Shown here: piece after piece, positions 40,195 through 43,287 of the stretch
Layout: each line of letters opens with the position of its first letter
How positions within the stretch are numbered: position 1 is the stretch's first letter
DNA from: CAZAOY01 sp964486925
GTDB lineage: Bacteria > Bacillota > Clostridia > Oscillospirales > Ruminococcaceae
NCBI GenBank assembly: GCA_964486925.1
Contig: CAZAOY010000021.1
Span: 1-43,287, forward strand
Direction: 5' to 3'
Length of the DNA stretch: 43,287 nt
Translations under genes and position numbers: made by a program
The notes under the pieces: model-generated
The model's input: only the letters and a program-made list of their open reading frames with translations
What the model was told of the DNA's origin: nothing
Databases searched by the model: none

Positions 40195-41121
40195 GTGCAA
40201 GCTATCGATAGAATGAGAGAGATAATAGGACTATCGCATGTTGATAATGAGATTTCATTTAACTGTCTGCAATCAGTTGACTGCGGTTTATATTACAGAA
40301 AAAGAATTGAATATGTTGTAAATGGACACTCTATCCCCGCATTTCTACTTATTCCGAAAGGAGATGGACAGTTTCCTGCTGTGCTAATAAATCATCAGCA
40401 TAATAGCGAGCGTCATTTTGGCAAAAGTGAAGTTTGCGGTATCGTGGGTAATCCTTTGCAAGCGTTTGGTCCGGCACTTGCCGAAAGAGGTTTTGTGGTT
40501 ATCGCTCCCGATTCAATATGCTTTGAAGAACGAAGAATTAACGCAAACGGAACAGATGAAAACGCTAGGATGGACGATTGGCACCATTTTCTTGCGCTAT
40601 GCCATGGCGTTTTAACAGGAGATACTTTAGCGAAAACTGTTATAGAGGATGCTATGGGAGCGATAAGCGTTATAAATAAGCTTGAGGTAGTGAATAAAGA
40701 GAGTATAGGCTGTCTAGGTCATTCTTACGGTGGGAACACCACCTGCTTTACAACAGCATTCGATAAAAGAATTGGCTACGCCCTTGCAAGCGGAAGTTTA
40801 GCTAGTTATAAGTACCGAATGGAGAATCTTACAGGAATTGAAATGGCAAGCATTATACCAGGCTTTTTAAAAGAATTTGAAATATGCGACGTTGTGAAGG
40901 AAATTTCTCCAAGGAATTTTATGATCGTGTGTTCAGACGCAGACAAGTATTCAAAGGATGCCCCCACTGCTTATGAGATAGCAAAGGAGAGATACATCTC
41001 GGATGGTGCTAAGGATAATTTGCAGATAAAGCAATATGTTGGAGGTCACGCTTTAACACAGGAACGTTTTGAATTTATCGTGGATTGGGTGACTAACCAA
41101 GTGAAAGACAATCATATATAG
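40195..41121 (+). CDS. Alpha/beta hydrolase (acetyl esterase / dienelactone hydrolase-like)
   Basis: An alpha/beta-hydrolase fold enzyme, probably an esterase. The nucleophile elbow is GHSYGG with S177, a candidate acid is in CSDADKY (D248 or D250), and the His is H285 in VGGHALTQERF. The N-terminal part has VVNGHSIPAFLLIPKGDGQFPAVLINHQHN, typical of acetyl-xylan-esterase or dienelactone-hydrolase-like proteins. The start is GTG at 40195 with AGGTGAT about 8 nt upstream. The length is 308 residues, with no signal peptide, so it acts in the cytosol. Substrate unknown. Its promoter shares a module with the lipoprotein gene that follows. Confidence 0.88.
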   Translation: MQAIDRMREIIGLSHVDNEISFNCLQSVDCGLYYRKRIEYVVNGHSIPAFLLIPKGDGQFPAVLINHQHNSERHFGKSEVCGIVGNPLQAFGPALAERGFVVIAPDSICFEERRINANGTDENARMDDWHHFLALCHGVLTGDTLAKTVIEDAMGAISVINKLEVVNKESIGCLGHSYGGNTTCFTTAFDKRIGYALASGSLASYKYRMENLTGIEMASIIPGFLKEFEICDVVKEISPRNFMIVCSDADKYSKDAPTAYEIAKERYISDGAKDNLQIKQYVGGHALTQERFEFIVDWVTNQVKDNHI

Positions 41122-41159
41122 TACATATAATAGCTAGTTAGAATGAACAGATAAATAGG

Positions 41160-41206
41160 GTAAATATCCTAATATGACTTGAAAACCACCATAAATTATA
41201 TTACAC
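41160..41206 (+). promoter_or_regulatory. Promoter module upstream of the lipoprotein gene (copy 2)
   Basis: TTGAAA (41179-41184) and TACACA (41202-41207) are 17 bases apart. GTAAATATCCTAATAT (41160-41175) is the same as in copy 1, and both modules have the same 47-nt spacing from the first shared base to the -10. The leader to the ATG at 41285 is about 70 nt. Confidence 0.75.
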
Positions 41207-41284
41207 AAGATAGATAAAATGCTTTGGCTATTTAGTTGAAGCTATAAGAACCCATAGGCAACGTGACAAGACTAGGAGGACATG

Positions 41285-41944
41285 ATGAAAAGACTAACTA
41301 CCATTATTTTAGCTGTGGCACTACTGCTATCAACCACAGCCTGCACAGCAAAGGAAAAAAACGATGAAGCTAAGGTAAAATCCCTCTATACCAAGGGGCT
41401 TGAGATGACCCAGGAGATTGATAAGCTTGCGGAGAATGCCGAGTATGCAAAGCTGTTCTCATTTGACGGCGAGATAAACAAGGTTATGCAAGATATTGGC
41501 GCTAATGACTACAAAACCCCTACAGCTGTCCTTGCAATAGAAGGGTTTGGGGAAGCTATGATGAAGTATATGCAGTCTAGCCTAGAGGTGAAGCTTAGCA
41601 AAGAGGTTGAGGATATCGTTTTGGATAGGCTAGCGGCCTCCTTTGGGGCAAGGATAAATGCGGCAAGCGGTACACAGGTTATTGCGGCGACCTCCATTGC
41701 TACAAGCGGTGATGTATTTTTGTTTGATAGCCTAAAGGCACAGCAGGTATATCTATATCTATACGGCAATAAATACGCTAGCTTAGTCACCTTTACCCCT
41801 AATAAAGATAACATTGTAACTGCGTCCTCCACATTTGTTATACACGATGATTTTTCTGCCATTAAAACCCCAGAGCAGGTTAAAAGCTTTTTAGCGGATT
41901 CAATGCAGATTCAAGAAATGACCGTTTCATTGGTTAACGAATAG
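41285..41944 (+). CDS. Predicted lipoprotein of unknown function
   Basis: I do not recognise the family. A signal peptide (MKRLTTIILAVALLLSTTAC) ends at a Cys that fits a lipobox with T at -3, which is less typical. The mature part is about 200 residues, helical first and then alpha/beta (EDIVLDRLAASFGARINAAS; QQVYLYLYGNKYASLVTFTPNKDNIVTASSTF). I preferred the second ATG (41285), 5 nt after AGGAGG, over the one at 41282. A small membrane protein follows 27 nt downstream, so they may act together. Its promoter shares a module with the hydrolase gene. Confidence 0.8.
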   Translation: MKRLTTIILAVALLLSTTACTAKEKNDEAKVKSLYTKGLEMTQEIDKLAENAEYAKLFSFDGEINKVMQDIGANDYKTPTAVLAIEGFGEAMMKYMQSSLEVKLSKEVEDIVLDRLAASFGARINAASGTQVIAATSIATSGDVFLFDSLKAQQVYLYLYGNKYASLVTFTPNKDNIVTASSTFVIHDDFSAIKTPEQVKSFLADSMQIQEMTVSLVNE

Positions 41945-41971
41945 GATTTTTATACTGTCTATGAGGTGCTT

Positions 41972-42253
41972 ATGTATAAGGTAAACTGGACAATTGTTAA
42001 TATTGCATTTTGGGTAGAGCTTTTGTTATCCTACTTCTTACCGTTTAAGGTGGTGGATAACTTTGAATACAAGGTGGGATATCCCATGCATTACATTACA
42101 GTGTATAAGGGTAATGGTAGTATGGGGATAAGTCCGCTTACTTCAATGGCTCTTAATCCTTTGGGGTTACTTTTTAATGTAATACTTTTATACCTTGTGA
42201 TTGTTTACATAGTCAAGATTTATAACCTATTAAAGCAAAGAAAGAACAGATAA
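41972..42253 (+). CDS. Small membrane protein of unknown function
   Basis: This 93-residue protein has two hydrophobic helices (about 5-24 and 58-82) joined by an extracytoplasmic loop containing VGYPMHYITVYKGNGSMGIS. It ends in a basic cytoplasmic tail (KIYNLLKQRKNR). The ATG at 41972 has GAGGTG 3-5 nt upstream and is preferred to a GTG two codons earlier. It follows the lipoprotein gene closely and is probably in the same transcript. No family recognised. Confidence 0.78.
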   Translation: MYKVNWTIVNIAFWVELLLSYFLPFKVVDNFEYKVGYPMHYITVYKGNGSMGISPLTSMALNPLGLLFNVILLYLVIVYIVKIYNLLKQRKNR

Positions 42254-42322
42254 ACTCTGCAACTCATGTTAAGAAAAGTCGCCTTGATCTATGGTATGAT
42301 ATAGATGGAAGGAGGGGATAAC

Positions 42323-43222
42323 ATGATGACTGAATGGGTATTTACTGTGCAACGGATGATAGATTGGATTGATGATAATGCTACTGAGAATCCAACGCTA
42401 ATGGATATTGCAAGCAATGTTGGTTATTCGCCATACTACTGCTCTATGCAGTTTCACCTTATAGCGGGAATGTCGATTAAAAGCTATATAGCAAGACGTA
42501 GGTTGGCATTGGCGGCATTTGAGGTTAGAGATACTAATGCTAGGATAATTGACATTGCGATTGAATGTGGGTTTTCGTCACAATCTGCTGTGACGAGAGC
42601 ATTTTTGGAGGCCTATGGATGTACACCAGCGGCATACCGAAAAAATCCTATCCCTATACCGTTACTATGTAAAAAGATTGTTGTTACTCCTTCACATTAT
42701 ACTGAAAAAGGAGATCTATCTATGGGTAACTTAGTTTTACCATCATATCGGTTTGAGTACATCCCTGCGCATAAATATCTTGGAGTGTATAAAAGCAGTA
42801 CTACCAAAAACGGTGAGATGTGGCCTGCACATGACTGTGACCTACTAACAGGTATTGTATCTAGCTTTGCAAATTCACACAGGATTATAACCCCACATAC
42901 TGCGGGTTGGTCTTGGGAGGGCAAAGACAAAAATTATTTCTACGGGCTTGGGGTTGACTCCGATTATGACGGGGTTTTACCGGAAGGATTTGAGCTTAGA
43001 GGGGCGTTTCCCGACAGCTATTATCTAGTTTTTTGTCACCCGCCTTTTGACTATCTGGCGGATAATATTGAGGTTATGAAGCGTGTTGAGGAGCTAGCTT
43101 GGAATTTTGATCCTAAATCCATTGGGTATGAATGGAACGAAGAGGTTTGTCAAGACTATCAGCGCCATTATCCCGAAGGGCTTGGATACCAGATACTGCG
43201 ACCTGTTAGAAAGATAGGTTAA
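42323..43222 (+). CDS. AraC-family regulator with GyrI-like effector domain
   Basis: An N-terminal AraC DNA-binding domain (about 1-105) with two helix-turn-helix units: PTLMDIASNVGYSPYYCSMQFH, and RIIDIAIECGFSSQSAVTRAF followed by GCTPAAYRK. The C-terminal part (about 125-299) is a GyrI-like small-molecule-binding domain (LPSYRFEYIPAHKYLGVYKSS onward), the arrangement seen in Rob/SoxS-like multidrug sensors and their Gram-positive counterparts. The first ATG at 42323 lies 5 nt after GGAGGGG; the ATG at 42305 is in the binding site. It may control the hydrolase or lipoprotein genes upstream, but that is inference from proximity. Confidence 0.9.
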   Translation: MMTEWVFTVQRMIDWIDDNATENPTLMDIASNVGYSPYYCSMQFHLIAGMSIKSYIARRRLALAAFEVRDTNARIIDIAIECGFSSQSAVTRAFLEAYGCTPAAYRKNPIPIPLLCKKIVVTPSHYTEKGDLSMGNLVLPSYRFEYIPAHKYLGVYKSSTTKNGEMWPAHDCDLLTGIVSSFANSHRIITPHTAGWSWEGKDKNYFYGLGVDSDYDGVLPEGFELRGAFPDSYYLVFCHPPFDYLADNIEVMKRVEELAWNFDPKSIGYEWNEEVCQDYQRHYPEGLGYQILRPVRKIG

Positions 43223-43266
43223 GTAGTATATAATAGCATTTAATTTTCTTTAAATATCTTCTTATT

Positions 43267-43286
43267 GCTGTCGAGAGATCGACAGC
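43267..43286 (+). terminator. Probable terminator of the AraC-family gene (cut by the window edge)
   Basis: GCTGTCGA (43267-43274) and TCGACAGC (43279-43286) pair perfectly over 8 bp around a GAGA (GNRA) loop, 44 nt after the stop codon. Any T tract would lie outside the window. Confidence 0.65.
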
Positions 43287-43287
43287 T

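Overview
The window looks like an anaerobic, low-to-moderate GC, Gram-positive bacterium of the Clostridia, but I cannot fix the family. The grounds are a class III ribonucleotide reductase behind tandem NrdR boxes, a wall teichoic acid gene cluster, AddB rather than RecB, a secG-rnr pair, AGGAGG-type ribosome binding sites with frequent TTG starts, lipobox lipoproteins, and an aldo-keto reductase with two iron-sulfur clusters. It is draft assembly: a 100-base run of N at 27230-27329 is flanked flush on both sides by the same 55 bases.

Layout. 1-2245 (minus): 5' portion of a secreted von Willebrand A adhesin-like protein ending in a TTNPGGG repeat linker that runs off the edge. 2589-4904 (minus): nrdD with two NrdR boxes 32 bp apart. 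5439-12850 (minus): rsgA, a CPA-type cation/proton antiporter, addB and a PF12897-type aminotransferase. 13113-20520: an alpha-glucoside module with a LacI regulator and a GH65 phosphorylase on minus, divergent from a solute-binding lipoprotein and two ABC permeases on plus; a LacI-type operator lies just downstream of the transporter promoter. 20699-24294 (plus): a nitrilase-family amidohydrolase, an unrecognised Cys-rich protein, and a BlaI/M56 peptidase pair with three operator dyads. 24376-26849 (minus): rnr and secG.

26850-27683 holds the assembly gap, a short gene remnant, and a degenerate tRNA-like sequence behind a near-consensus promoter. Then come a GT2 glycosyltransferase (plus), an iron-sulfur aldo-keto reductase, a membrane-anchored protein of unknown role, and a grx-like/sfp/nnr operon (minus). 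33710-38908 (minus) is a teichoic acid operon: two CDP-glycerol glycerophosphotransferases, tagD, tagG, tagH, with thiN overlapping at the end. 39348 onward (plus) has tRNA-Leu(UAG), a SnoaL-like protein between two related hairpins, an alpha/beta hydrolase and a lipoprotein that share a 47-nt promoter module, a small membrane protein and an AraC/GyrI-type regulator.

I found no CRISPR array, transposase, phage module or clear defence system. The best leads are the tRNA-like RNA beside the doubtful gap, the teichoic acid polymerase whose conserved N-terminus has no canonical start codon, an AddB without its Walker A motif, and the duplicated promoter module near the right end.
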